Of a DNA stretch of 64,000 nt, positions 42,584 to 51,365 are shown in pieces. The translations under genes were made by a program, and so were the position numbers. The stretch's first letter is position 1. Every line of letters begins with the position of its first letter. The notes under the pieces are model-generated. The model was given only the letters and a program-made list of their open reading frames with translations, was not told the DNA's origin and did not search any database. The stretch lies in the NCBI GenBank assembly GCA_031276865.1, contig JAISMF010000060.1, positions 1 to 64,000 on the forward strand, written 5' to 3'. The stretch comes from Deltaproteobacteria bacterium (GTDB lineage Bacteria; Desulfobacterota; Desulfarculia; Adiutricales; Adiutricaceae).

Positions 42584-44206
42584 ATGTTTTGTTATCAATG
42601 CTCGCAGACTAAGGGGGGTAAGGGATGCGACGCGGTCGGGGTTTGCGGTAAAACTCCCGAAACCGCCGCGTTGCAGGATCTCCTCCTTTTCACCCTGAAA
42701 GGTCTGGCCGCGGCCGACAACCGTTCGCGCCGGGAAGGGGTGAAACACTCGAAAGTCGGACCCTTCACGCTTTCGGCCCTCTTCTCCACCTTAACCAACG
42801 TTAACTTCGACTCGGAAAGACTCGTCAAGCTGATCCATGAGGCGACGGAGCTGCGAAACGAAATCCGCCGGAGTTCCGGCGGGGACTTTTCCCCGGCCCT
42901 CGATTATCAGCCCCCGAAAGACGCCCCCTCGCTAGTCAGGGACGGAGAGTCCCACGGAATTGAAGACGGGACGGATCCCTTGACCTTGTCTTTGCGGGAG
43001 ACCACCATCTACGGGCTCAAGGGCCTGGCCGCCTACGTCCACCACGCGGCCAGGCTGGGCCGCGAGGATGACTCCCTCTACGCCTTCGTCTCCGCTTTGC
43101 TGGAAAAATCGCTCGATCCGAATCTCAAAGCGGCCGACTGGCTCGACTTGGCGTTGGAGACCGGCAAATTCAACTACCTGGCCTTGGAGCTCCTGGACAA
43201 GGCCAACCGGGACGCCTTCGGGGTTCCCGGGCCCGCCCCGGCCAGGCTTCGCCGGGTCAAGGGTCCCGCCATTCTGGTGAGCGGCCACGATCTTAAAGAT
43301 CTCTTGGATCTTCTGGAACAGACCAAGGGGACGGACGTTAAGGTCTACACCCACTCCGAGATGCTTCCGGCCCACGGCTACCCCAAGCTCAGGGCCTTTC
43401 CCCATCTCGCCGGCCATTTCGGCACGGCCTGGCAGAACCAGGCAGGGGAGCTGAAAAACTTCCCCGGACCCGTCCTCTTCACCACCAACTGCCTTAAAAA
43501 ACCCGCGGCGGAAAAATTCCCGCACACCTTCGTCACGGGACCCGCGGCCTGGCCGTCCGTAAACAGGATCGAAGAGGACGCTTCGGGCTTTAAAGATTTT
43601 TCCCCCTTGATCCGGCTCGCCCGGGAGCTGGGAGGCTTCGCGCGCGACGAGGACGAGGGAAGCGTCCTCACCGGCTTCGGGCACCAAGCCGTTCTGGGCC
43701 TCGCCGGAAAGATCGTGGAGGCCGTGAAAACGGGGGCCGTCAAAGGCTTTCTTTTGGTGGGCGGCTGCGACGGACCGGAAAAGGAGAGGGACTACTACCG
43801 GGAGCTCGTCAATCTGGCCCCCAGAGACGTCGTCATCCTCACTTTGGCCTGCGGCAAGTTCCGTTTTTCCGATTTGGATCTGGGGGACGCGGGCGGCATC
43901 CCGCGCTACGTCGATCTCGGGCAGTGCAACGACGCCTACTCCGCCATTCAAATAGCCCTGGCCCTGGCCGAGGCCTTTAAAACCGACGTGAACTCGCTTC
44001 CCTTGCGTCTGACGCTTTCCTGGTTCGAGCAGAAGGCGGTCGCCATCCTCCTCACCCTGCTTCACCTGGGGGTGAAAAACATCCGCCTGGGCCCGAATCT
44101 TCCGGCCTTCCTCCACCCGGAGGCGCTGAAGACGCTGAATGAAAAATTCAATCTCGCTCCGATCTCCACGGCGGGGGAGGATCTCTTGAATCTCTTCGCG
44201 GTTTGA
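42584..44206 (+). CDS. hcp: Hybrid-cluster protein (Hcp, hydroxylamine reductase / NO-stress protein)
   Basis: A 540-residue cytoplasmic enzyme. The N-terminal C3-x2-C6-x8-C15-x5-C21 (CYQCSQTKGGKGCDAVGVC) has the spacing of the [4Fe-4S] site of anaerobe-type (class I) Hcp. Later LFTTNCLKK, LVGGCDGPEKERDYY, LACGKFRF and GQCNDAYSA carry the ligands of the hybrid Fe-S-O cluster. Hcp reduces NO or hydroxylamine and protects anaerobes from nitrosative stress. ATG 42584 has AAGAAGG 7 bases upstream; an in-frame ATG at 42518 would add 22 residues ahead of the Cys motif and is unlikely. No hcr or HcpR-type regulator adjoins. Confidence 0.95.
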   Translation: MFCYQCSQTKGGKGCDAVGVCGKTPETAALQDLLLFTLKGLAAADNRSRREGVKHSKVGPFTLSALFSTLTNVNFDSERLVKLIHEATELRNEIRRSSGGDFSPALDYQPPKDAPSLVRDGESHGIEDGTDPLTLSLRETTIYGLKGLAAYVHHAARLGREDDSLYAFVSALLEKSLDPNLKAADWLDLALETGKFNYLALELLDKANRDAFGVPGPAPARLRRVKGPAILVSGHDLKDLLDLLEQTKGTDVKVYTHSEMLPAHGYPKLRAFPHLAGHFGTAWQNQAGELKNFPGPVLFTTNCLKKPAAEKFPHTFVTGPAAWPSVNRIEEDASGFKDFSPLIRLARELGGFARDEDEGSVLTGFGHQAVLGLAGKIVEAVKTGAVKGFLLVGGCDGPEKERDYYRELVNLAPRDVVILTLACGKFRFSDLDLGDAGGIPRYVDLGQCNDAYSAIQIALALAEAFKTDVNSLPLRLTLSWFEQKAVAILLTLLHLGVKNIRLGPNLPAFLHPEALKTLNEKFNLAPISTAGEDLLNLFAV

Positions 44207-45672
44207 AACCTCGTTTTCCTTTCCAGGGGCGCCTCGGTTCGAACCCGGGGCGTTCCGCCCGTCGTTCATCCGCCGTATCCGCCAAGCTTCGAAACCCGCA
44301 CCGGGCCGGACGGCGAAGCGTCCGGTCCGGCGTAAGCGAGCGAACCCCCCGCGGCGCAGGGTTCGCGGCCCCGCCACGCTGTCCGGGGCTGGTTTAAGCT
44401 CCCGGCCGCGGACGCGCCTCCCCTTCTTGATTCAAACGCCCCCGCCTGGAGGACGACCGCTTTTTCTTTTGATTCCCCCCTCGAGGAGTTGAGGTCTTCC
44501 ATCGTTTTCGCGATTAATCCGGCGCGCGGATGGTCGAACACGCCGTACTCGCCTGGTTTTGAAGCCGCGGCGAGTTCGCTAAGGGGTTTCAATCCGATCG
44601 AGCGCCCCCCTGGCGGAGTTTTTGAATTTCGAAGCCCGGGGCCTCATGGAACGGATGTCCTGGGCGCGGTGAACGCGCCTTTGCGGGAGCGCGTCAGGGA
44701 TGTTTCACGATTTATTTTTTAAGGCGTGGGGCTAAACGTCTAAGACGCTTAGGATTTGGAAGGAAATAAGTTGTCGATCTTATAGATACTAGATAATTAT
44801 TTTTATAAAAATATACAACGCCATAAATTAGATATTACCCCGGCGGATAAAAGTCAGAATTATAACGGTCAATGTCCCTTTTCTTATACTTGGCTTTTTC
44901 TAATTTTTAACCGCCGGAGTAATAGTTATATATTATAGAGTAATGCAATTTAAAACATTTTCTAATTTAATGGAATTATACGTTTTTTTTCCACATAAAT
45001 TAGAAATCAGTTCAACAGCTTATTTCCTGCCAACTTCTTATCCGCCGTGTTTTCCTCGCCCATAAACAGGAGAGATTTCGCTTTTATCGAAATCCTTTCG
45101 CTTTTCACTTCCCGCCAGTCTAACTATAGCCTGGGTTTCATTCGCCGCTTTTAGCGCCGCTGTTTCTAGACCCGCGCCCATGATAATTTCCGGTTTTTCG
45201 CTTCGAAGCGGGACTGCGCCGACGAAGGAAAGGGCGTCGACCACCAGACTCTTTTCTCATGACGAAGATGGCGGGAGGGCGCCAGGGATCCGCCGGCCGC
45301 CCGAAGGGTTACAGCTGGCGTCGTCCCGCATGACGTAAGGGCGCCGTCACCGCTCGGTCGTCTTTCCCTCCGAAAAGTCGGCGAAGGAAAAATTTAGCGT
45401 CATATAGTAGTATTATATCATCAAAAATCATAGAGATAAAGCGTTCATGGAGGCCTGAGCGCCTTCCGCAAACGAGCGTTTGAAAGTTTTTTACAATATT
45501 TTTAGAGGTTTAGAGCCACAGAAAAAAGAAACCACGAAAAAATTTTAAATTAACTTTTGTGGGAATTTGAGATTAAACAAAATAAATTTTACTTCAGTTT
45601 TTTTCCAAAGCGTATTAGGGTATCATCCTATAATCGGAGGGTTTGTTTCAGAATTAGATCATATATCTGCGC
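44207..45672. other. Gap downstream of hcp, decayed then AT-rich
   Basis: 44207-44720 is GC-rich with one - strand frame (44266-44592, EYGVFDHPRAGLIAKTMEDLNSSR) of unknown meaning. 45038-45244 (- strand) holds a plausible protein fragment (DALSFVGAVPLRSEKPEIIMGAG, LKAANETQAIVRLAGSEKRK) without start or family. 45432-45505 resembles 1705-1775. The rest is AT-rich and includes the hairpin element at 44833-44924. Confidence 0.4.
44833..44924. repeat. 92-bp imperfect inverted-repeat (hairpin) element
   Basis: TATTACCCCGGCGG (44833-44846) and CCGCCGGAGTAATA (44911-44924) are inverted with one mismatch. The match continues inward with mismatches (GATAAAAGTCAGAA versus GTTAAAAATTAGAA). It is a small foldback element in AT-rich DNA. 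Confidence 0.6.
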
Positions 45673-45883
45673 GGGTTTGTCCGCAATATGATGTAGTGGA
45701 AAAGATACAGTATTAAATTTTAAGTTTTAACCTATATCATACAGGAAATTATATGTTAAATCAATACGATCGAAAAACTAAAATTCAGATATAAATATAT
45801 TCACATAAAATTTATAAAATTAATTTACCGTTAAACAACAATACTTCGCATTAATTATCCCACATCATATTGCGGACAAACCC
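45673..45883 (-). mobile_element. 211-bp terminal-inverted-repeat element, copy B
   Basis: Ends GGGTTTGTCCGCAATATGAT (45673-45692) and ATCATATTGCGGACAAACCC (45864-45883) are perfect inverted repeats. Read on the - strand it aligns with copy A (35821-36030). It lies 93 bases downstream of the intact AAA-ATPase-like gene, in the same relative orientation as copy A to its gene. Confidence 0.75.
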
Positions 45884-45976
45884 ATATGTGCTACATTGAA
45901 GATTTAAAATTTTGTAGGCGTAAAAAACTGCTTCTATTATAATCCGGATTACAGCGGCCCACCTCTCAAAAAAAAA

Positions 45977-47653
45977 CTAGGAATCAGTACGGGTGGCGGT
46001 ATCCGATTCAAGAGAGCTTCTAGTGACATGTCTGGTTGTTTTCAACCTGACCCCTTTTCCCCAGCTTACGGCTACGGCATATCCTTGAATCTCCCGTGCG
46101 TCATTTAACAGCTTAAAAAGAGGCGTATAGTATTTTTCCATCTGCAGAGCCGCTTTTTCAAGAATATTGAGAAACTCCTTTTCCAGATCGTTTTCTGATT
46201 CAGGATGCTTGCTTTTAAACGATTTAAGCTCAAGAAGGATTCCCTTTGTTTCATCCAGCATAAAAGCGATATCAGGCCTTCCGCCCTCTATCTTCCGTTC
46301 GGAATAAATTTTTTTTATCCCCATCATTCTGAGACATACCACTACAATCAGATGAAAACCCTTTTCATTCAGATACTTTGGAGCTATTGGCAGATCTAAG
46401 AGCAGTTCTTTCATCGAGTTCTGAAGTTCTTCAAGATTATTTTCACGTAAAGCTTTAAGCAGGGTGCTTCCAAGCTGTAATAAGCTGGTTAATTTATCGC
46501 CGATATAAGATCTCGCAATCAGGTGGTTGAAGGCTTCCTCTACTTCGGCATTTGGGATTTTCAGATATAAGGTTTTGTTATCCTCAGACGCCGAGTTCAT
46601 GGTGAGGTAACCTGTCTGGTACAGGAGGGGGATAAAAGAGAGCTCGTCAGCCGCCTGCTGCTGCAGATCATTCACAGAAACTGTTATATCATCAAGATTT
46701 AGCGCCAGTTCGGGCTTATCCCGAATAAATCTGTATAAAAATGTAGGGGTTCCTGATTTATACCAGTATGAATCCAGTGCGCATTCTTCAATTGCTCTTA
46801 AAAGAGAAAAGGGATTGAACACATGGTCATCAAAGTTCCAGGTGTACCCATCATACATGTTAACCAGGGCATCTGAGAAAGACTCATAGGTGAACTCTGT
46901 GTTCTTGAAACGGCCATTGGTAAACATTTCCTTGAGATAGCTTGACAGATGAATCTTGAATTCGTTGGAGGTGATACCGCAGATGTTGGCATATTCTTTT
47001 TTTTCAGAAATGTCCGTATAGCTGTTGGGTCCGGAAAATATCGATGTCATAGAGAACTTGGATACCCCGGTGATAAAGGCCAGCCGTAGAAGTCCCTGAT
47101 CGTTTAGGTCTTTCAACGAGCCAAAAAATATTCCCAGCGATTTAGCATTCCTTGCGGCGAGTTTAGGTTCGTCCAGCCTAGCGAGGATGGCGCCGTCATA
47201 TTCGTCCACAAGGATGACTGGATTTATCCCATTTTTGTAAATTAGCCCTTTCGCAAGATCGGTTAGAGCGGTAGAAATTGATTTCACCTCATTCTCAACT
47301 GACGGGACGTTGAATTCTAGGGCTTTTTTGCAAATCTGGTTATATAGATCGAGTTCGAGCAGGTCTGGTGATTTGTTAGCCAGATAATGGAAGTTGAATA
47401 ATAGGGTCGGATATTTTATAAAATCATATTCTAAAGTTTTAATCTTAAGTCCATCGAAAAGGTGAGATTCGCCGTTGAAAATACTTGTCATGGTGTTGAT
47501 TAAGAGTGTTTTTCCGAAGCGGCGCGGCCTCTGAAGGAAGAACAGTTTACGATTCGAATTTATGAGACTGTGGATGTAACCCGTCTTGTCTACATAAAGA
47601 AAATCGCCTTCCCTGATGCCTTTGAAGAAAGCTGAGTCGGTGGTAATATTCAT
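45977..47653 (-). CDS. AAA-ATPase-like / PD-(D/E)XK nuclease protein, intact
   Basis: A 558-residue protein of the large AAA-ATPase_like (DUF1703-type) family common in gut and anaerobic bacteria. The N-terminal part resembles a P-loop ATPase: FLQRPRRFGKTLL (42-50, atypical Walker A) and VILVDEYDG (146-154, Walker B). ITGVSKFSMTSIFSG, MYDGYTWN and FNPFSLL are conserved family motifs. The C-terminal part is a PD-(D/E)XK nuclease core: GGRPDIAF (D461) and ILLELKS (E475, K477). The function is unknown; roles in DNA mobility or defence have been proposed for related proteins. No strong ribosome site precedes ATG 47653. Its composition is more AT-rich than the housekeeping genes. It is flanked downstream by the 211-bp element and upstream by the 48086-48362 element. 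Confidence 0.85.
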   Translation of the reverse strand: MNITTDSAFFKGIREGDFLYVDKTGYIHSLINSNRKLFFLQRPRRFGKTLLINTMTSIFNGESHLFDGLKIKTLEYDFIKYPTLLFNFHYLANKSPDLLELDLYNQICKKALEFNVPSVENEVKSISTALTDLAKGLIYKNGINPVILVDEYDGAILARLDEPKLAARNAKSLGIFFGSLKDLNDQGLLRLAFITGVSKFSMTSIFSGPNSYTDISEKKEYANICGITSNEFKIHLSSYLKEMFTNGRFKNTEFTYESFSDALVNMYDGYTWNFDDHVFNPFSLLRAIEECALDSYWYKSGTPTFLYRFIRDKPELALNLDDITVSVNDLQQQAADELSFIPLLYQTGYLTMNSASEDNKTLYLKIPNAEVEEAFNHLIARSYIGDKLTSLLQLGSTLLKALRENNLEELQNSMKELLLDLPIAPKYLNEKGFHLIVVVCLRMMGIKKIYSERKIEGGRPDIAFMLDETKGILLELKSFKSKHPESENDLEKEFLNILEKAALQMEKYYTPLFKLLNDAREIQGYAVAVSWGKGVRLKTTRHVTRSSLESDTATRTDS

Positions 47654-47783
47654 AATTTTCGCTCGTCTTGGAGTTTGCCTTTTTAAATCCTAGCCTGTTG
47701 TGAGAGCGAATTTATAGCCGCGAAAAGCTAGAAAATCTGCGGAAGAACACGAGTGACTAATTGAATAACGTTTCTCTAATCTT

Positions 47784-47923
47784 GATGCGTCTGCAAAAAC
47801 CCCCTGAGATATTCGAATATGTGAAATCCACTACTTTATATATTATACATTCGTTATATTTATCCCATATTTTGTATAACGTATCTATCAGTTTTTCAAT
47901 GACAGACTTTTTGCACACGCATC
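47784..47923 (+). mobile_element. 140-bp MITE-like element, copy 1, with target duplication
   Basis: Terminal repeats GATGCGTCTGCAAAAA and its near-complement TTTTTGCACACGCATC. It is flanked by the direct duplication AATCTT (47778-47783 and 47924-47929). Shares the core ATTCGAATATGTGAAATCCA and following bases with 48672-48809. Non-coding. Confidence 0.82.
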
Positions 47924-48085
47924 AATCTTGTTGATTCTTATTTTTTCATAGAATGACACGCCAAGCAACAGGAAAACAAGGAAGAAAGAAAATAAATATT
48001 AAGTTTTATAATATAATACTAAACATATCTACATTATTATTATAATATATTAATAATATTGTTTATAATTTTTATCTAATAAATA

Positions 48086-48362
48086 ACTAGCGTCTTAAAC
48101 ACTGGATTAGCTCTTCAAAGTATTGGTTAAAGCCGGCATATATTCAAGTTTTTAAAGATCCCGCACCAAAACTACTCAGAAAGACCCTATCTGAGAATTG
48201 GCAGCGATATTATCTGACTATCTACTATTTAGCGAAATTTATGTAACTCATTATCTATATCTTGGGTTAGAAATAATGTGGAATTTTATTCAGGATGCTA
48301 GTGCTAATAAATGCTAAATAGTAACAATAATATTAAAATTTAAAAATTTTATATTACATTTA
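48086..48362 (-). repeat. AT-rich conserved element upstream of AAA-ATPase-like gene, copy 2
   Basis: Aligns with the reverse complement of 33480-33767. CTCAGA (about 48198) and TCTGAG, 9 bases later, can pair around AAAGACCCTA. In the other copy one pair changes from G-C to G-T. It lies 432 bases upstream of the intact gene, about 290 if the MITE-like insertion is removed. Confidence 0.65.
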
Positions 48363-48671
48363 CTTAGAGGTAGTACACTAAAATGGTTGATGCGAATGCA
48401 AATAGTCTGGCTATGAAAATTTTGTAAGAGACGGGTTCAAAATATGGGATAAATAATAATACTCTATGGATATAAAGCGTATAGCTTTTAAATTGCAAAA
48501 CACTGGAACTTTTGCAGGCGCGTTGGGATCACGATCGCCAAAATGTCGGTAAATCAGCACCCAGTTTTATGACCGAGCAGTATATTCGAAATATAAGGCT
48601 GAAAAAACCCGTTTCCGCCTTCCGGCAAAGTAAAAATTCGTAGTAAAACAGTTTTTTGTTGACACAAACAT

Positions 48672-48809
48672 GACGCAACTGCAAAAAATCCTGAGGTATT
48701 CGAATATGTGAAATCCACTACTTTATATACTATATATTTAATAAATTTATCCTTTATTTTGTATAGCATCCCTATCACTTTTCAATGAAAGACTTTTTGC
48801 GCACACATC
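48672..48809 (+). mobile_element. 138-bp MITE-like element, copy 2, with target duplication
   Basis: Ends GACGCAACTGCAAAAAA and TTTTTGCGCACACATC. Flanked by the direct duplication AAACAT (48666-48671 and 48810-48815). Same orientation as copy 1. It sits 236 bases upstream of rseP. Confidence 0.82.
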
Positions 48810-49045
48810 AAACATGTTCTTACGTAGGGAAATTTTCAGATCAAAACGGTTTTTTTTCAGTCTTTCGGCGGGAGGGGCCGAAAAGGGCGCGTTTATCGGG
48901 GGCGGGGGCGAACGCCCTCGGGGCGTCTTTGTTCGAAGCCCGAAAAATGATAAACTGGCCCCGCTCGTCCCCGGGCTCCGGCCTGCCTATTCCGCTTCTT
49001 CCGGAGAAGGGCGGCGCCGGAATCGTCATTTCCGAGGCTAGTTAA

Positions 49046-50458
49046 ATGCTCACCACCCTGGTGTCTTTCATCGTCCTTCTCGTCATCCTCATCTTCGTCC
49101 ATGAGCTGGGGCATTTCCTGGCGGCCAAGATTCTGGGGGTCAGGGTTTTGACCTTCTCTTTGGGCTTTCCGCCCAGGATATTCAGCAAGAAGATCGGGGA
49201 GACGGTCTACCAGCTGGCCTGGATACCCTTGGGCGGCTACGTGAAGCTCTTCGGCGAGGAGCCCGGAGAGGAGGTCCCGGAAGAGGAGAGGCACCGCTCC
49301 TTGAATCACAAACCCGTCTGGGCCAAAAGCGTCATCGTCCTGGCCGGTCCCTTCTTCAACATCGTCTTTTCCGTCTTCGCCCTCTGGCTTTTAACCTGGG
49401 CCTCCGGCATCCAGCACGCCGGAACCGTCCTTGGACCCTTGGATCCGGAGAGCCCCCTCGCCCGGGCGGGGCTCATGCGGGACGACCTGGTGCGGGAGGT
49501 GGACGGAACGCCGGTGAAGTATTTCGACGAGCTTATCAAGGCCGAACGGGAGAGCGGGGGAAGGACCCTCGCCGTCACCGTCGAGCGGGGCGGCGCCTTG
49601 AGGACCTTCGAGGTCGTCCCCGAAAGGAAGACGGGGAAGGGCGTGTTCGGAGACGAGGAGTCTTACTGGACGGCCGGCTTCGTCTCCCGGGGAGTGCCCC
49701 TATTGCGCGAGGCGCGCCCCTCCGGCCCCGCCGGCAAGGCGGGGCTGCTTCCGGGGGATCTGGTGGTCTCCATCGACGGGGAACCCACCCCGGACTGGCG
49801 GGACGTGGTGCGGCTCATCCAGGGGAGGCCCCAGGCGGAGCGTCAGAACCAGGACGGCTCGGCCGTCCCCATCGTGGTCGAGGTTGAAAGGGGGGGCGCC
49901 CTCTTGAGCTTCACCGTGACTCCGGACATGGAGCCCAGCCAGGATCTGGAGGGGAAGACCACTTTCACGCCCCTTATCGGCATCTCCCCCGAACTGGAGA
50001 TTTTAAGGGAGCCCGTCGGCCCCGCGCGGGCCTTCGCCCTGGGGGTCTCCGACACCTGGCGCATGGCGAAGCTCACGGTCTTAAGCGTCGTGAAGCTTCT
50101 GCAAAATAAGATTTCCGCCAAGCTCATGGGCGGGCCCATCATGATAGCCGAGATAGCCGGAAAGACCGCGCGCGACGGCCTCGCGGACTTCATCCTCCTT
50201 ATGTGCTTCATTTCGGTGAACCTGGCCATTTTAAACCTGCTTCCCCTCCCCATCCTGGACGGGGGGCAGTTCGTGATCTTCTTAATCGAGGGGATAAAGC
50301 GGGGGCCCATAAGCCTCAAGGCGCGGGAGATAACCCAGTGGGTGGGCGTGTGCTGCCTCGTGGCCCTCATGGTTTTGGTCTTCTACAACGACATCTCCCG
50401 CCTGGTGACCAAATTTTCCGGGCCGCCAGCGGCCCAGGTGGAGGAGCGGAGCGATTAG
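49046..50458 (+). CDS. rseP: Site-2 protease RseP, zinc metalloprotease
   Basis: A 470-residue inner-membrane intramembrane protease. LIFVHELGHFLAAK (about 16-29) is the HExxH zinc site in the first helix. Two PDZ domains fill about 120-300 (GLMRDDLVREVDGTPVKYF and GLLPGDLVVSIDGEPTPDW). NLLPLPILDGGQFV carries the third zinc ligand (LDG). RseP cuts anti-sigma factors to release envelope-stress sigma factors. It may also clear signal peptides. ATG 49046 follows GAGG by about 10 bases. It is usually next to dxr or cdsA, but here only tsaB follows, sharing one base (taGTG). Confidence 0.95.
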   Translation: MLTTLVSFIVLLVILIFVHELGHFLAAKILGVRVLTFSLGFPPRIFSKKIGETVYQLAWIPLGGYVKLFGEEPGEEVPEEERHRSLNHKPVWAKSVIVLAGPFFNIVFSVFALWLLTWASGIQHAGTVLGPLDPESPLARAGLMRDDLVREVDGTPVKYFDELIKAERESGGRTLAVTVERGGALRTFEVVPERKTGKGVFGDEESYWTAGFVSRGVPLLREARPSGPAGKAGLLPGDLVVSIDGEPTPDWRDVVRLIQGRPQAERQNQDGSAVPIVVEVERGGALLSFTVTPDMEPSQDLEGKTTFTPLIGISPELEILREPVGPARAFALGVSDTWRMAKLTVLSVVKLLQNKISAKLMGGPIMIAEIAGKTARDGLADFILLMCFISVNLAILNLLPLPILDGGQFVIFLIEGIKRGPISLKAREITQWVGVCCLVALMVLVFYNDISRLVTKFSGPPAAQVEERSD

Positions 50459-51207
50459 TGCTGGTCCTGGCCTGGGACACCGCCACCCCGGTCCTCTCCC
50501 TGGCTCTCGCGAGGATCGCCGGGGATGACCGCGGGGAACCCGAAACTCTGGAATGTAGGAGCGGAACCGGACTCTCCACGCATTCCAGCCTCCTTCCGCG
50601 GCTCGCGGAAGAGGCGCTGGCCGCGGGAAGGCTCGGGGTTAAGGATCTTTCCCTTATCGCCTGCGGCCGGGGCCCGGGAAGCTTCACGGGCTTAAGGGTG
50701 GGACTCGCCTTCGCCAAGGGCCTGGCCTTCGGGGGGCCGCCTTTGGTGGGCGTCTCCACCCTGGACGCTTTGGCCTCCAATCCGGATTTGGGGGAGGGCC
50801 TGTTCGCCGCCGTCCTGGACGCCCGGCGCCGGGAGGTCTTCTTCTCCCTTTACCGCCGCCTTGAAGGCGGCCCGGCGATCCCCCTTTCCGGCATCCTGGT
50901 GTTAAGCCCCGGGGATTTTTATCGGAGCGTGAAAGAGCTTTTAACAAAAGACGGAAACATTTCCCCCGGCGAGGTGGTGACGGTCGTGGGCCCCGGAGCC
51001 GAGCTCGTCGCCCCCCCGGAGGATGGTTTCCGGATAGGCCCAAGCGAGGGGCCCCGGGCCTCGCTTGTCGCCGCCTTGGGAGCCCGGCTATTTAGGAGCG
51101 CCGACCCCGCCGAGAACCCCCCGCTCCCCCTCTACGGCCGCTCCCCCGAGATCTTCAAGACCTGGACTCCGCCCGCCCGCCTCGTTTGCGCCCGCCCGCC
51201 TTCCTGA
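50458..51207 (+). CDS. tsaB: tRNA threonylcarbamoyladenosine biosynthesis protein TsaB
   Basis: A 249-residue cytoplasmic protein of the ASKHA fold, needed with TsaD and TsaE for the t6A modification at position 37 of ANN-decoding tRNAs. VLAWDTATPVLSLAL is the N-terminal strand pair, HSSLLPRLAEEALAAG the conserved helix, and GRGPGSFTGLRVGLAFAKGLA the family signature. It lacks the metal-binding His pair of TsaD, as expected. The frame is open upstream inside rseP, but GTG 50458, overlapping the rseP stop by one base, fits the family start exactly. The strong terminator at 51337-51365 ends the pair. Confidence 0.9.
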   Translation: MLVLAWDTATPVLSLALARIAGDDRGEPETLECRSGTGLSTHSSLLPRLAEEALAAGRLGVKDLSLIACGRGPGSFTGLRVGLAFAKGLAFGGPPLVGVSTLDALASNPDLGEGLFAAVLDARRREVFFSLYRRLEGGPAIPLSGILVLSPGDFYRSVKELLTKDGNISPGEVVTVVGPGAELVAPPEDGFRIGPSEGPRASLVAALGARLFRSADPAENPPLPLYGRSPEIFKTWTPPARLVCARPPS

Positions 51208-51336
51208 CGCGGAAGGCGTTTCTTCCGCGCCTGGTGAAATCCACAATCCTATCCTCTCCGGTTGGCCGAGACAGGGAGCGGATTAACGGCGCGTATAAAA
51301 AAAACGCCGCCGTTTTCCCCTGGAAACGGCGCCTTT

Positions 51337-51365
51337 TAAACCCGTGACGTTCACGGGTTTTTTTT
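51337..51365 (+). terminator. Strong intrinsic terminator after rseP-tsaB
   Basis: AAACCCGTGA (51337-51346) pairs with TCACGGGTTT (51350-51359), 10 bp, loop CGT, with T-run 51357-51365. A second hairpin (CGCCGTTTTCC/GGAAACGGCG) lies just before it. Confidence 0.85.

Larger units (their letters stand above)
47654..49045. other. AT-rich island upstream of rseP
   Basis: No gene. It contains two 140-bp inverted-repeat elements (47784-47923, 48672-48809) and one copy of the AT-rich conserved element (48086-48362). The usual rseP neighbours (dxr, cdsA) are absent. Confidence 0.55.

Noticed and set aside
44230-44260. GGTTCGAACCC resembling the T-loop of a tRNA
   Set aside because: The flanking 5-bp stem does not pair, and no acceptor, D or anticodon arm can be fitted around it.
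42932-44377. Open frame of 481 codons opposite hcp
   Set aside because: Compositional shadow of hcp with no conserved motif.
48785-49045. 86-codon frame ending right before rseP
   Set aside because: It begins inside the MITE-like element, has no ribosome site and the protein is not credible.
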